NCBI GenBank assembly: GCA_964371655.1
Contig: CAYJOD010000018.1
Coordinates: 1-64,000, forward strand
Length of the DNA stretch: 64,000 nucleotides
Source: CAZGSN01 sp964371655
GTDB lineage: Bacteria; Desulfobacterota; Binatia; HRBIN30
Direction of reading: 5' to 3'
The notes under the pieces were generated by a model, which saw only the letters and a program-made list of their open reading frames with translations, was not told the DNA's origin and ran no database searches. Of the stretch, positions 8,283 through 17,214 are shown piece after piece. How positions within the stretch are numbered: the first letter of the stretch is position 1; each line of letters starts with the position of its first letter. Position numbers and translations under genes: made by a program.

Positions 8283-9318
8283 TCGCCTGCCCGGTCGTCG
8301 TGCGTTCTCCGTCGGAGCTTTCAATGATGAGGTCGCAGTCGAGACGAGCTCGGGATCCGGTCGTATGCACCTCGGTGACGACGGCGCTGAGCTTGATGAG
8401 ATCGGCGCTGATCACGGCGATGCGGAAGGTGACGCTCAACGACTCGAGGCGCCAGCCGGGCAGGTGCTTGCGCAAGAACTGTTCGAGGCAAGCGCTCTGC
8501 ATCGGGCCGGGCACGATGATATCGCGGAAGCCGAGGCTGCGGGCGAAGTCGCGGTCGAGGAAGAGATTCTCGTGGATGTGGTTGTCGTCGGCGAAGCCAG
8601 CGACGTGCACGGCGCTCGGAGCGCGGCGCACGTCGGGACCGAGCTCATCACCGACCTCGGGGAGAGGTGTGAGAGTTTGGGAGCTGTCCATCTGGGCCTC
8701 GGACACCGGGCTTCCGGCTCCGGGACGAACCCGAGACTTCCGGTCCGTGAGGCCTGAAGTCAGAGGCCTGAGGTCGATTGTTTCGCAAACTGTGAGCGCT
8801 GCCGGGGCCGGCCGTTCTTCTACTGCCTGCCGTTCGGCGGATCCGGTCGCCGACAACGGATCGCGGCTGGTGGGAGAGGCATGCCCAGCCTTGGTTGCCG
8901 CCGTCTCCGCACTCGACCGGCGACACACGACCTGGCGTTCGATCATTTCCGCGACCGGCGCACCGGCCGAGTCGCTGATCGTCGCCTGGCGCGCGATCAC
9001 CAGCATCTTGCCCGAGCGGCCGCTCTTCTCGTACGCGTCGACGACTTGCGCGCGCACCGAGTAAGTCTCGCCGCCACGAATCGGAGCGTGGAAGCTGAGG
9101 TCGTGACCGCCATACAGGGCGAACGAATCGGGCGGCAACGGCACCTCGGGCAGAAAGCCGCGGTGGATCGAAAGCACGAACGTTGGTGGTGCCACGGCGC
9201 AATCCGAGGCCAGAGTGTCGACGTCGCCGACCCGTTCCGCGTACGCACGGATCATTTCCGCGCTCACCGTGTACTTCGTAAGCACTGGCTTCTTTGGGTC
9301 GAAGGCTAGCTGCATCAT
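8269..9318 (-). CDS. Double hot-dog MaoC-type dehydratase/hydratase
   Basis: This 349-residue protein has two hot-dog domains: an N-terminal FAS1/MaoC-N-type domain (residues 1-133) and a C-terminal MaoC hydratase domain (about 213-349). The hydratase signature is FADDNHIHENLFLDRDFA, with D244 or D245 and H249 as the expected catalytic pair. The fold class hydrates or dehydrates acyl-CoA thioesters such as enoyl- or 3-hydroxyacyl-CoA. The linker, residues 134-212, is odd: Arg/Pro/Ser-rich, and its DNA matches the style of the intergenic 'CTTCAGGCCTCGG' repeats (compare 14450-14560). It looks like an in-frame repeat insertion between domains. No operon partner fixes the substrate. Confidence 0.75.
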   Translation of the reverse strand: MMQLAFDPKKPVLTKYTVSAEMIRAYAERVGDVDTLASDCAVAPPTFVLSIHRGFLPEVPLPPDSFALYGGHDLSFHAPIRGGETYSVRAQVVDAYEKSGRSGKMLVIARQATISDSAGAPVAEMIERQVVCRRSSAETAATKAGHASPTSRDPLSATGSAERQAVEERPAPAALTVCETIDLRPLTSGLTDRKSRVRPGAGSPVSEAQMDSSQTLTPLPEVGDELGPDVRRAPSAVHVAGFADDNHIHENLFLDRDFARSLGFRDIIVPGPMQSACLEQFLRKHLPGWRLESLSVTFRIAVISADLIKLSAVVTEVHTTGSRARLDCDLIIESSDGERTTTGQATLSR

Positions 9319-9373
9319 GGCGGTCAGGCGTTCTCTACCACACGACCACGCTTGAGTGGTGGGTCTGGGTGAT

Positions 9374-9520
9374 ATTTTCGCTCGATGTCATCCCGAGCGA
9401 AGCGAGGGATCTGTAGTGGAATGTCGTGCCCGTCGTGGTCTCCGGAAGATTCCTCGCCGCGCAAATTGCGACGGCCCTTCGACGGGGCTCAGGACAGGCT
9501 CGGAATGACAATCAAAATGA
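9374..9520. repeat. Dispersed repeat (GTCATCCCGAGCGAAGCGAGGGATC family)
   Basis: GATGTCATCCCGAGCGAAGC (9377-9396) begins a block that continues through AGTGGAATGTCGTGCC and TCCTCGCCGCG and ends at about GGAATGACAATCAAA. The inverted complement is found at 39611-39735 upstream of the copper monooxygenase-like gene. It lies in the spacer between two minus-strand genes. Confidence 0.6.
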
Positions 9521-9524
9521 CCCA

Positions 9525-11021
9525 CTACCCACGCTTGGGTCTGCCGACGGCGGTCAAGAACATGACTCCCTTGCCAGCCGCGTGCGGAGAGAAGAACGCC
9601 GTGACGTCGTCATCGAAGAAGGTGAGACCGGTGGCACCGAGGCCGAGTCCGTACGCAGCCAGGTAGATCCTGCCGCCGATCACCGCGGCTTCGAGCGCGG
9701 CGGCGCGGTAGCCACGACTGCCGAAGCGTTCGACGATCCGATCGAGATCGCACAACAGGTAGAAGTTCACGCTCGCATCGGCGGCGAGATCCTGTCCGAG
9801 GTCGAGGTGGCCGGCGGCGCGGCGGAACTCCCCCGCTTTGAGAAGCTCCAGCCCATCGCCGTCGGAGCGATATACGTACGCTCCGGGGGCGAGTCCGTCG
9901 ACGGCGTTGACGATGAGATAGACGTCGTTGAGCAGCGCTGTGCCCGCGGGTTGCGTCGACCCGGCTGCGGAGAAGTCGGCATCGAGGTCGACGGCCGCGG
10001 CGCGCACGATACGCGACAGGGCCTCATAGGTGATCGGTTCGCGGGCGAATCGGCGCGTCGAGCCGCGACGTGTGATCACCTGCTCGATCGCCACCGGCGC
10101 CAGCTGCGTGGAGGTCGCCAGGGCAACCACCGCGCCTTTCGGCTCGGGGAGGGGTCGCCGCCAGGCGTGCTGGCGCCATTGCCGTGCCGCCTCTGACGAA
10201 TCGAGGTTCGACCCTGCATGCGCGGCACGGATCGCCGGATAGTCGACTTGGTGCCGTGAGAGTGGAATCGTTTCGTAAGCAACCGGCAACAGCTCCGGGG
10301 CGGCGGGTGGTTCGCCGTCGGCACGCCCGAGGGCGACGCACGCGACCGCAACTTCGCGCTTGGTGTCGAGGGCGAGCAACTGATTGATCGCGCCGTCGGC
10401 AAAGCCCACCACGATCCTGGCGGGAGTCTTCCTCGTCGCCGCCACCGCGAGCAAGTTGGCGAGTAGGGTGCCGGTGTCCCAGAAACAGTGGCGATAGGTT
10501 CGCGACTCGTACTTCCACGCGTTGCGCCAGAAGGTCGAGGTGCAGATCACGATGACCGGCGACCGCGCCGTCGCGGGCTCGTGGCCGCTGGCGTCCACAA
10601 CCACCTGACGATAATCGCCACGGCGCAGGCAGCGCAGCGCGAAGTCATGCGGACCGAAGTGGTACACGCCGGCTTCGAGCCCGACGATGTCGGCGCAGAC
10701 AACGTAGAGATCGATGTGGTAGAGGGCGCCGGTGCAGGCGGCGGCACGGAAGTGATGCGTGTGCCCCCCCGGATGGACCTTGGTGCGAACGATTCCCGCG
10801 GCATAGTGGAGCAGGCGCGCCAGGCTCTTCAGATCCGGCGTGTCAGCGTTGGCGGCGGCGGGCTCGAAGTCCCGCGGCAGCACCATCGGGTCGAGGGTCG
10901 AATAAATCTTGAACGGCAGAGGCTGGTTCTCCCAGTCGAGGAAGTGCGCGCTGTTCTGAACGCTGACGACGGAATGCTTCGTGAGCTCGTGGTACTCGAG
11001 GGCCTGCAAACGATCCAACAT
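9525..11021 (-). CDS. SagB-type dehydrogenase / tandem nitroreductase-fold protein
   Basis: This 498-residue protein carries two nitroreductase-fold halves, a SagB/ThcOx-like layout. The N-terminal half (about 45-260) contains YHFGPHDFALRCLR and YRHCFWDTGTLLANLLAVA. The C-terminal half (about 310-495) starts ITRRGSTRRFAREPITYEALSRIV-like, a classic FMN-binding nitroreductase opening, and ends with AYGLGLGATGLTFF. SagB proteins use FMN to oxidise azolines in peptide natural products, but no cyclodehydratase or precursor gene is nearby. It may instead be one of the many stand-alone members of unknown substrate. It lies behind a repeat and runs alone. Confidence 0.75.
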   Translation of the reverse strand: MLDRLQALEYHELTKHSVVSVQNSAHFLDWENQPLPFKIYSTLDPMVLPRDFEPAAANADTPDLKSLARLLHYAAGIVRTKVHPGGHTHHFRAAACTGALYHIDLYVVCADIVGLEAGVYHFGPHDFALRCLRRGDYRQVVVDASGHEPATARSPVIVICTSTFWRNAWKYESRTYRHCFWDTGTLLANLLAVAATRKTPARIVVGFADGAINQLLALDTKREVAVACVALGRADGEPPAAPELLPVAYETIPLSRHQVDYPAIRAAHAGSNLDSSEAARQWRQHAWRRPLPEPKGAVVALATSTQLAPVAIEQVITRRGSTRRFAREPITYEALSRIVRAAAVDLDADFSAAGSTQPAGTALLNDVYLIVNAVDGLAPGAYVYRSDGDGLELLKAGEFRRAAGHLDLGQDLAADASVNFYLLCDLDRIVERFGSRGYRAAALEAAVIGGRIYLAAYGLGLGATGLTFFDDDVTAFFSPHAAGKGVMFLTAVGRPKRG

Positions 11022-11093
11022 TGGTTAGTCCTTCCGCCTGTCCCTTCTCTATCATCATGTTCTCTCTCACCTGCGCACGAATCAATAACGCAT

Positions 11094-11242
11094 GCCCGGC
11101 TTTGCCCGGTAATTCCGCCGACCCGTCACGAAAGCATCGTCATCCCGGCGAAAGCCGGCATCCAGGCGGGGTCGTGGGGCTGGATCCCGGCTTTCGCCGG
11201 GATGACGGAGGAGCCACTCGAATTACCGGGCAAAGCCCGCGC
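11094..11242. repeat. Nested inverted repeat
   Basis: The outer arms are GCCCGGCTTTGCCCGGTAAT (11094-11113) and its complement at about 11221-11240. The inner arms are CGTCATCCCGGCGAAAGCCG (11138-11157) and the complement ending at 11207. The inner unit is the widespread 'CGTCATCCCGGCGAAAG' dispersed repeat, here sitting inside another palindrome. Confidence 0.7.
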
Positions 11243-11560
11243 GCCCCCACTCGTGACGGCAAATGGCAAACCGTGGTCTCCAATCCACCAAACAAGACGC
11301 TTCTCGGACCTTGTTATCGGTGCCATCTGCGTCATCTGATGTTCAGAATCTTGTCGGCGCGCGAAGATTCTCCAGTTGGGCGGCGGCAAGGCCAGCTCCC
11401 GCCCGCGCCACTTCCGGCGCGGGAGTTAGGGTGAGGGCCGTCGGGCGGAGGAAGCATTTTGAAAAATCGGATCCCTCACCCCCACCCTCTGAGACTGTCG
11501 ATAAATCCGAATGGAAAACAGGAAACGGAAAACCGGGAACCGGAAACAGGGCAATACTCA

Positions 11561-11695
11561 CCTATCGCGGGGCTTCGCCCGCAACCCAACCTGAAGATCT
11601 GTACTACTTTTGACGTTCAGAATCTTGCTGTTGTCCGATACCGCTTGCCCGGAATCTTCTCGCGGCAGCAAGATTCTGAACGTCAGTAGTACAGA
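11561..11695. mobile_element. 135-bp inverted-repeat element, copy 1 (inserted in a second repeat)
   Basis: This stretch is identical base for base, by eye, to 47380-47514. Its main part has inverted ends TGTACTACT(TTT)GACGTTCAGAATCTTGCTG and the complement (11665-11694). It sits between the two arms of a GGAAAACAGGAAACGG / CCGGTTTCCTGTTTTCC palindrome (11510-11552 and 11699-11741). In the 47 kb locus those arms are adjacent, so here the element appears to have jumped into the palindrome. A partial relative (GTTCAGAATCTTGTCGG) lies at 11342. It encodes nothing. Confidence 0.65.
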
Positions 11696-12068
11696 AAGGC
11701 CGGTTTTCCATTTTCGGTTTCCGGTTTCCTGTTTTCCATTCTCCGAGCGACGGCCTGTTGCGGAGAAAATCGACAGTCTCCTCTCCCGCGGGTATTGCGG
11801 GAGAGGGAATGCTCCCAAACACCGGCGCTGCTTGGGTTGCGGGCGTCAGCCCGCGCTGTGGCGTCTGCGTCCGGTCGGGTGGCGCAGGCGTCCGTGCCTG
11901 CGCAGCCGGGCAGGCACGCAGGCCTGCCCCACCAGGGCGTGAGCCTTGAGAGGAGGCACTTTGCTTCAGCGCGGAAATCTTCTGACAGCCTCTCAGACCG
12001 GGATCGAAGACAGCGCCTCGACATCCTCATCCCCCTCCTGTTACATCGACCTCGCCCCAGGAGGATGC

Positions 12069-14432
12069 ATGCGTCGATTGATCTCTGTCGCTCTTTCGCT
12101 CTCTGTGCTCGGTATCCACCCCCGTGCGGCGACCGCCGAGCCAGTCGGTGAGCCCGCCCATCCCGGCGTGTTCTCCGGGGACGCGCGCGCCCTGCCCACG
12201 GTCCCGCCATGGACAACTGCGACTCCACGACGCGAAGGACCGCCGCGGCGGAACACCGCCCCGGAAGGGTACGTGCCGCCAGCACCCATCGAGCAGAAGC
12301 GCCGCGACCCGTTGCTGCAGCACGAGGCGTACACGCGCAGCAACCGACCGCGAATCTACAGCCCGCCCGAGCTCGACTTTGCCGGCGGAGTAGACACCGG
12401 CTACACCCCGCCCGATACCGTCGGCGATATCGGATCGAGCCACTACATCCAAGCCGTCAACGGCGCCAGCAGCATCATCCGCATCTACAACAAGAGCGGC
12501 ACGTTGCTCGCCGGGCCCATCAACATGAGCAGCCTGTGGACCGCCGGCGGAGCGTGCGTCAGCGGCGGCGGTGACGGGATCGTGCTTTACGATCCGCTCG
12601 CGAGCCGCTGGCTGCTGGCGGAGTTCGCGTCGACGGGCAACCACCTGTGCATCTACCTGTCTCGCAACGATGATCCGGTTGCCGGTGGTTGGCTCAACTA
12701 CGACTTCGAGACGCCGGAGTTTCCCGACTATCCGAAGGTCGCGGTCTGGTCGACCGGCTACTACGTCACCACCAACGAGAGTCAGCCTACGGTCTACGCC
12801 CTCGATCGAACCAAGATGCTCGCCGGCCTGCCGGCGGCAATGCAGCGCTTTACGGCGCCGCTGCTCGCGGGCTTCGGCTTTCAGTCACTCACACCCGCCG
12901 ATCTCGACGGCACCAGCGCGCCGCCGGGCGGATCGCCGGCGTTTTTTGCCCGCCACGACGATGACGAGCTGAACGACCCATTCGCTGCCGACCCAGTGCA
13001 TGACTTCGTCGAGATCTGGCAGCTCGACATCGATTTCAACACACCGGCGAACTCGTCGTTCGCACTCGCAACCAGCCTTCCGGTAGCCGAGTTCAATTCG
13101 AATCTGTGCGGTACGAGCTCTTCATGCGTGCCCCAGCCCGGTACGGCGCAGAAGCTCGACCCGATTCGTGAGGTCATCATGTGGCGCCTGCAATACCGCA
13201 ACTTCGGCGCCTACCAGACCCTGATCGGCAACTTCACCGTCGACGTCAACGGCGCCAACCATCACGGCATTCGCTGGTTCGAGCTGCGGCGCACCGGGCT
13301 CGGCGCTTGGAGCTTGTACCAAGAAGGTACGTATGCACCCGACGCGGTACACCGCTGGCTCGGCGCAATCGCCATGGATGGCAGCGGCAACATGGCGCTC
13401 GGCTTCAGCGTCTCGGACGCCGCCAGCGTCTTCCCCGGCATGCGCTACAGCGGACGCCTCGCGAGCGACGGCCTCGGATCGATGACCCAGGCCGAGGTGA
13501 CGGTCATGGCCGGTGCCGCTTCCAAGCCCAGCGATCCGCGCTGGGGCGATTACGCCGCCATGAGCGTCGACCCGATAGATGACTGCACCTATTGGTTCAC
13601 CAGCGAGCATGTGCCATCCCCGGACATCTGGGCGACGCGGATTGCGCGCTTTCGCTACGACGCACCGACGTGTGTCAGCGCCTCCGCACCCCCCTGCGGA
13701 AACAACGTGAAGGAGGTCGGCGAAGATTGTGACGGTACCGACGACGCCTTCTGCCCCGGCCTCTGCAGCGGCAGTTGTACTTGCCCGGCACCCAGCTGTG
13801 GCAACGACGCGGTGGAAGTGGGCGAGGAATGCGATGGCACCAGTGCCGCCGCTTGCTCGACCGGATTGTGCAACGCCGACTGCACCTGCAACTTGTGCGG
13901 CAGCACACCGGCGGCGCTTTGCCGTACCGCCGAGGCCGCGAGGGCCAGCGTCCAAATCAAAGACGATCCAATTGACAGCAAGGACAAGGTCACCTGGAGC
14001 TGGAAGAAGGGAGACCTGACACTGAAGGACGATTTCGGTAACCCCACCCAGTTCCGGGGGCCGCACTACCAGGTCTGCGTCTATGACAACTCCCCTGCAA
14101 GCCAGCCACTGATGAACGCGTTGGTGACCGCCGGGGGCACCTGCGGCACCAAGGCTTGTTGGAAGGAATCGAGCAAGGGCTATCGCTACACGAACCGCGA
14201 CGGCAACAGCAACGGAATCAGTGGCCTCAGCCTCGTCGCCGGTGACCAGGGCAGGGCGGCGATCAAGGTGCAGGGTAAGGGTGTTGCGCTCGATACGCCC
14301 CATCCGACGCTGACCCTACCGGTGACCGTGCAACTGGTCGCCGACACCGGCTACAACCAGACCTGCTGGCAGACGCAGTATTCGACCGCTGCCAAGAACG
14401 ACACCACGCAGTTCAAGGCGAAGGGGCCGTAG
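12069..14432 (+). CDS. Large secreted protein with Cys-rich DUF4215-type repeats
   Basis: This 787-residue exported protein starts MRRLISVALSLSVLG with cleavage near RAATA. CAGGAGG lies 6 bases before the chosen ATG; the upstream open frame is repeat DNA. Residues 100-560 look like a beta-rich, possibly beta-propeller domain (DTVGDIGSSHYIQAVNG, GGDGIVLYDPLASRWLLAEF). Two cysteine repeats follow, CGNNVKEVGEDCDGTDDAFC and CGNDAVEVGEECDG, of the kind shared with the two proteins downstream and common in myxobacterial surface proteins. The last 130 residues are a separate beta domain. It is probably extracellular or surface-bound. The function is unknown. Confidence 0.75.
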   Translation: MRRLISVALSLSVLGIHPRAATAEPVGEPAHPGVFSGDARALPTVPPWTTATPRREGPPRRNTAPEGYVPPAPIEQKRRDPLLQHEAYTRSNRPRIYSPPELDFAGGVDTGYTPPDTVGDIGSSHYIQAVNGASSIIRIYNKSGTLLAGPINMSSLWTAGGACVSGGGDGIVLYDPLASRWLLAEFASTGNHLCIYLSRNDDPVAGGWLNYDFETPEFPDYPKVAVWSTGYYVTTNESQPTVYALDRTKMLAGLPAAMQRFTAPLLAGFGFQSLTPADLDGTSAPPGGSPAFFARHDDDELNDPFAADPVHDFVEIWQLDIDFNTPANSSFALATSLPVAEFNSNLCGTSSSCVPQPGTAQKLDPIREVIMWRLQYRNFGAYQTLIGNFTVDVNGANHHGIRWFELRRTGLGAWSLYQEGTYAPDAVHRWLGAIAMDGSGNMALGFSVSDAASVFPGMRYSGRLASDGLGSMTQAEVTVMAGAASKPSDPRWGDYAAMSVDPIDDCTYWFTSEHVPSPDIWATRIARFRYDAPTCVSASAPPCGNNVKEVGEDCDGTDDAFCPGLCSGSCTCPAPSCGNDAVEVGEECDGTSAAACSTGLCNADCTCNLCGSTPAALCRTAEAARASVQIKDDPIDSKDKVTWSWKKGDLTLKDDFGNPTQFRGPHYQVCVYDNSPASQPLMNALVTAGGTCGTKACWKESSKGYRYTNRDGNSNGISGLSLVAGDQGRAAIKVQGKGVALDTPHPTLTLPVTVQLVADTGYNQTCWQTQYSTAAKNDTTQFKAKGP

Positions 14433-14564
14433 AGCTAGCGGATCGTTCGTCCGGGCTTCAGACATCGGGCCTCGGGCTTCAGCAAGTAACCGAGAACTTC
14501 GGAGCCTGGGGTCCGACGGAAATCCAGAAGCCAGAAGCCTGCGGCCTGAAGCCGATTTTGCGGT
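14433..14564. repeat. Intergenic 'GGCCTGAAGCC' repeat between convergent genes
   Basis: GGGCTTCAGACATCGGGCCT, GGGCTTCAG, CCAGAAGCCAGAAGCCT and CGGCCTGAAGCC recur within 110 bases. The same style of sequence is found in the linker-encoding part of the MaoC-type gene near 8.7 kb. There is no gene. Confidence 0.5.
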
Positions 14565-16454
14565 TCAGGCCGAGCGCACCTGGCGCGGTGAGGTCCATAG
14601 GACTCCGCCTTCCGCGCCAACCCTATTGAACTGCTCGAAGTACAGCTGGGCGTAGACGCCATCGCGTGCCAGCAGCTCGGCATGCTGCCCGACCTCGCGG
14701 ATCTCGCCGTCTTCGATGACGACGATGCGGTCGGCGCTCATCACCGTCGACAGTCGGTGCGCGATGATGAAAGTCGTACGACCCGCCATCAGCCGGCGCA
14801 GAGCCTCGTGGATGAGATTCTCGGATTCCGAGTCGAGTGCCGAGGTGGCTTCATCGAAGATCAGGAGCGCTGGATTGCGCAGGAAGGCGCGCGCGATGGC
14901 CATGCGTTGCCGCTGCCCGCCGGAGAGGCGCACGCCGCGTTCGCCGACGAGCGTCAGGTAACCCTCGGGGAGCTGCTCGATGAACTCGTGGGCGTTCGCC
15001 GCGGTTGCGGCGCGGTGGACATCTTCGGCGGTGGCGTCGGGGTTCCCGTAGAGAAGATTCTCTTGCAGCGTGCCGGTGAACAACAGCGGATCTTGGGGCA
15101 CGATGCCGATCTGGCGTCGCAGCGAGTCGAGGGTGAGCTGTCGAACGTCGATTCCATCGATCAGCAGCGCCCCTGCGTCCACGTCGTAGAAGCGTGGAAT
15201 GAGCGAGACCAGGGTCGACTTGCCAGCGCCGCTGCGGCCGACCAAGGCGACGGTTTCGCCCGCTGCGACGTCGAGATTGATTGCGTGCAATGCGGGGTGA
15301 GCACTCAGGCGAGTAGCGTAGGAGAAAGACACGTCACGGAAGGTGACGCGTCCGCGTGCGTGCTCGAGGTCGCGCGCGGTAGCGGACTGTGCCACCTCGG
15401 GCCGGATGTCGAAGAACTCGAAGATGCGATCGATGGCGGCGAGCGAGTTGCTAACCACGACGCTGAGCTCGCTGAAACGCTGCAGCGGCAGGTAGAGGCT
15501 GCCGAGGTAGGCGTAAAAGGCGATCATCGTGCCGACCGTCAGCTCGCCGCGCAGGATCATCATGCTGGCAGCCCAGACCACGGCGAGCGGTGCGGCGGAG
15601 GTCAGCCAGGTTGTGGCCGCCATATTTGCCGAAGATAGGGACACGTTTCGCAAGGTCAGATCGAGCAGCTTGCGGCTGGTCGAATAGAAGCGCTTGGCCT
15701 CGTGCTCCTCGCGGCCGAAGGCTTTGACGACGGAAGCGCCGGCGATGCGTTCTTGGAGATCGCCGGAAAAATCTTCGAGAGTATCTTGGACCGATCGGGT
15801 GGCGGCTTTGATGCGCGGACTGAAGTAGCGGATCAGGGCGACGTAGAAGGGGATGACGCTCAAGGCCACCCACGCCAGGCGCGGCTCCAGCACGAACAGG
15901 ATCCAAATGATGAACACCAAGGCGGCGCTATCCATCCATACATTGGTGAGAGCCGAGCCGACGAAGTTCTGAGCGAGCTGGATGTCGCTGACGAAGCGCG
16001 CCACGATCGCGCCCGAGCGGCGCTGGTCGAAGAACGAATGCGACATGCTCTGAATGTGCTGATACAGCGCGTAGCGCAGATCGAAGATGAGACGGTGCCC
16101 GGCCTGGCCGGCCCAGTAGCTACGGTAGAAGCTGGCGACTCCCAAGACGAGGTACAAGCAGAACAGAGTCCCGGCAACGACGGCTAGATCGGCCGCCTGT
16201 CCACTTCCGAGCCATGGAAGCCAGTGTTGAACGGTGCCGCACCAAGCCGTCACCAGGCGATCGGTTGTCGCCAAGCTCGGATGCGGTTGGGCGGCGAGGA
16301 CGACGTCGGTAAGGTATTTCAGGGCCAGGGGGAACGAGAGGGGAATGACGAATTTCAAGACGCCGGTGGCGGCAGCACCGGCGATGTACCACTTGTGCGG
16401 CGCGACATACCCCAGGAACCGAACCAACGCTGATGGGCGCCGCGACGGAGACAT
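14565..16454 (-). CDS. ABC exporter, fused permease-ATPase (MsbA-like)
   Basis: This 629-residue half-transporter has a six-helix export domain (about residues 20-330; FDLRYALYQHIQSMSHSFFDQ is the coupling region) and an ATPase domain (about 365-610). The ATPase motifs are Walker A LVGRSGAGKST, signature RLSGGQRQRMAIARA, Walker B LLIFDEATSALDSESE, and the switch His in IIAHRLSTV. It should dimerise in the inner membrane. The family exports lipid A, lipids or peptides, and the substrate cannot be assigned here. I start at MSPSRRPSALV because the 21 codons upstream lack conservation. It is transcribed against its neighbours on both sides. Confidence 0.85.
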   Translation of the reverse strand: MSPSRRPSALVRFLGYVAPHKWYIAGAAATGVLKFVIPLSFPLALKYLTDVVLAAQPHPSLATTDRLVTAWCGTVQHWLPWLGSGQAADLAVVAGTLFCLYLVLGVASFYRSYWAGQAGHRLIFDLRYALYQHIQSMSHSFFDQRRSGAIVARFVSDIQLAQNFVGSALTNVWMDSAALVFIIWILFVLEPRLAWVALSVIPFYVALIRYFSPRIKAATRSVQDTLEDFSGDLQERIAGASVVKAFGREEHEAKRFYSTSRKLLDLTLRNVSLSSANMAATTWLTSAAPLAVVWAASMMILRGELTVGTMIAFYAYLGSLYLPLQRFSELSVVVSNSLAAIDRIFEFFDIRPEVAQSATARDLEHARGRVTFRDVSFSYATRLSAHPALHAINLDVAAGETVALVGRSGAGKSTLVSLIPRFYDVDAGALLIDGIDVRQLTLDSLRRQIGIVPQDPLLFTGTLQENLLYGNPDATAEDVHRAATAANAHEFIEQLPEGYLTLVGERGVRLSGGQRQRMAIARAFLRNPALLIFDEATSALDSESENLIHEALRRLMAGRTTFIIAHRLSTVMSADRIVVIEDGEIREVGQHAELLARDGVYAQLYFEQFNRVGAEGGVLWTSPRQVRSA

Positions 16455-16602
16455 AGTCCCGTGGTAGCAACTAAGAGAAAGAGCGGGAAGGCTGGAGCTC
16501 CGCAGCGCGCCCTTCAAGCGGCTAGTCGGCCCCTCTCGCGCCCTTGTTCCCGCGGCTCAGGCTGGGAACACGCTGGCCGGCGGCGCTCCGATGCGAACAA
16601 AT

Positions 16603-16790
16603 TGACGGGTGCGGGTTCGATGTCGTCGTCGAGCCGGATCCGTTCAAACGTCGAGCCTCGTGCCGTGGCAGCGACGCCAGCGTCGGCGACAGCGCGACAT
16701 CGACCCCGTCTCCGAGCGCTGACGTCTACGTGATCAGCGGTGAGTACGGCGCCGGCCGGACAACGATTCCGACCACCCTGGCAGGGCCTC
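16603..16790 (+). pseudogene. Remnant of the Cys-rich secreted protein family
   Basis: Reading this stretch in frame gives DGCGFDVVVEP, then RRASCRGSDASVGDS, then GEYGAGRTT. It lines up with GCVFDVVVESP, RRQALYCGSDVTVGDS and NGAYRAGDNIG in the intact gene beginning at 17215 and its paralogue at 21164. The surrounding coding sequence and most Cys are gone. I read it as the decayed tail segment of a third family member upstream of the tandem pair. Confidence 0.55.
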
Positions 16791-16797
16791 GGGAATG

Positions 16798-17006
16798 CGC
16801 AGGGCCACGGCACTGACGGAGCCTCCGCGCCCGGCCGAAGCCCCGAAGAAGGCGGGCGGGCCGCCCGCGCTCCCGGCGATGATATTCCAGTCCGGGCGTG
16901 TGTTTGAGGCCAGCGCTGGGAGCGCGAACGGCTCCTCCGCCAGGAGGGTGGAATGGGCGATTCACCAGGCTCCCGCCCTCCGTGGACGACTTTGCCGTGG
17001 CCCTGC
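16798..17006. mobile_element. Short inverted-repeat element (CAGGGCCACGGC family), copy 3
   Basis: The left end is GCAGGGCCACGGCACTGAC (about 16799-16817) and the right end GACGACTTTGCCGTGGCCCT (about 16985-17004), an imperfect inverted pair. The inside shares CCGCCAGGAGGGTGGAATG and GGGCGGGCCGCCCGCG with the other copies. There is no open frame of note and no transposase. Confidence 0.6.
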
Positions 17007-17214
17007 GGGAATGCGACTGAGACCATCTTGACGCACCTAGGGTCGGGGCATAATGGGCGAGATCATGTTCGACAGCGCTAGGTACAAAAGGCTCTGTCGT
17101 TATCGCCCTCGCCCTCGGTAGCAGCCCGCCGTGGCTCTATCGGGGGCCATCGAGGTCGCGGCGGCGCTCGTCAGGTTCACCCTGAGCCGATCATTCGAAG
17201 AATGGGGGAGTGCA

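Larger units (their letters stand above)
11022..12068. repeat. Kilobase-long array of nested palindromic repeats
   Basis: I see no gene between the two divergent genes here, only repeats. These are a nested inverted repeat (11094-11242), GGGTGAGGG-type hairpins (about 11390-11495), a composite repeat with an inserted 135-bp element (11500-11770), a CTCTCCCGCGG...CGGGAGAGGG hairpin (11782-11807) and a GCAGGCGTCCGTGCCTGC palindrome run (about 11886-11930). Confidence 0.7.
16455..17214. repeat. Non-coding spacer with a gene remnant and an inverted-repeat element
   Basis: The spacer holds the decayed Cys-rich gene fragment (16603-16790), then copy 3 of the CAGGGCCACGGC element (16798-17006), then about 200 bases leading to the next start with a purine-rich GGGGGAG ribosome site (17204-17210). 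I see no intact gene. Confidence 0.6.
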
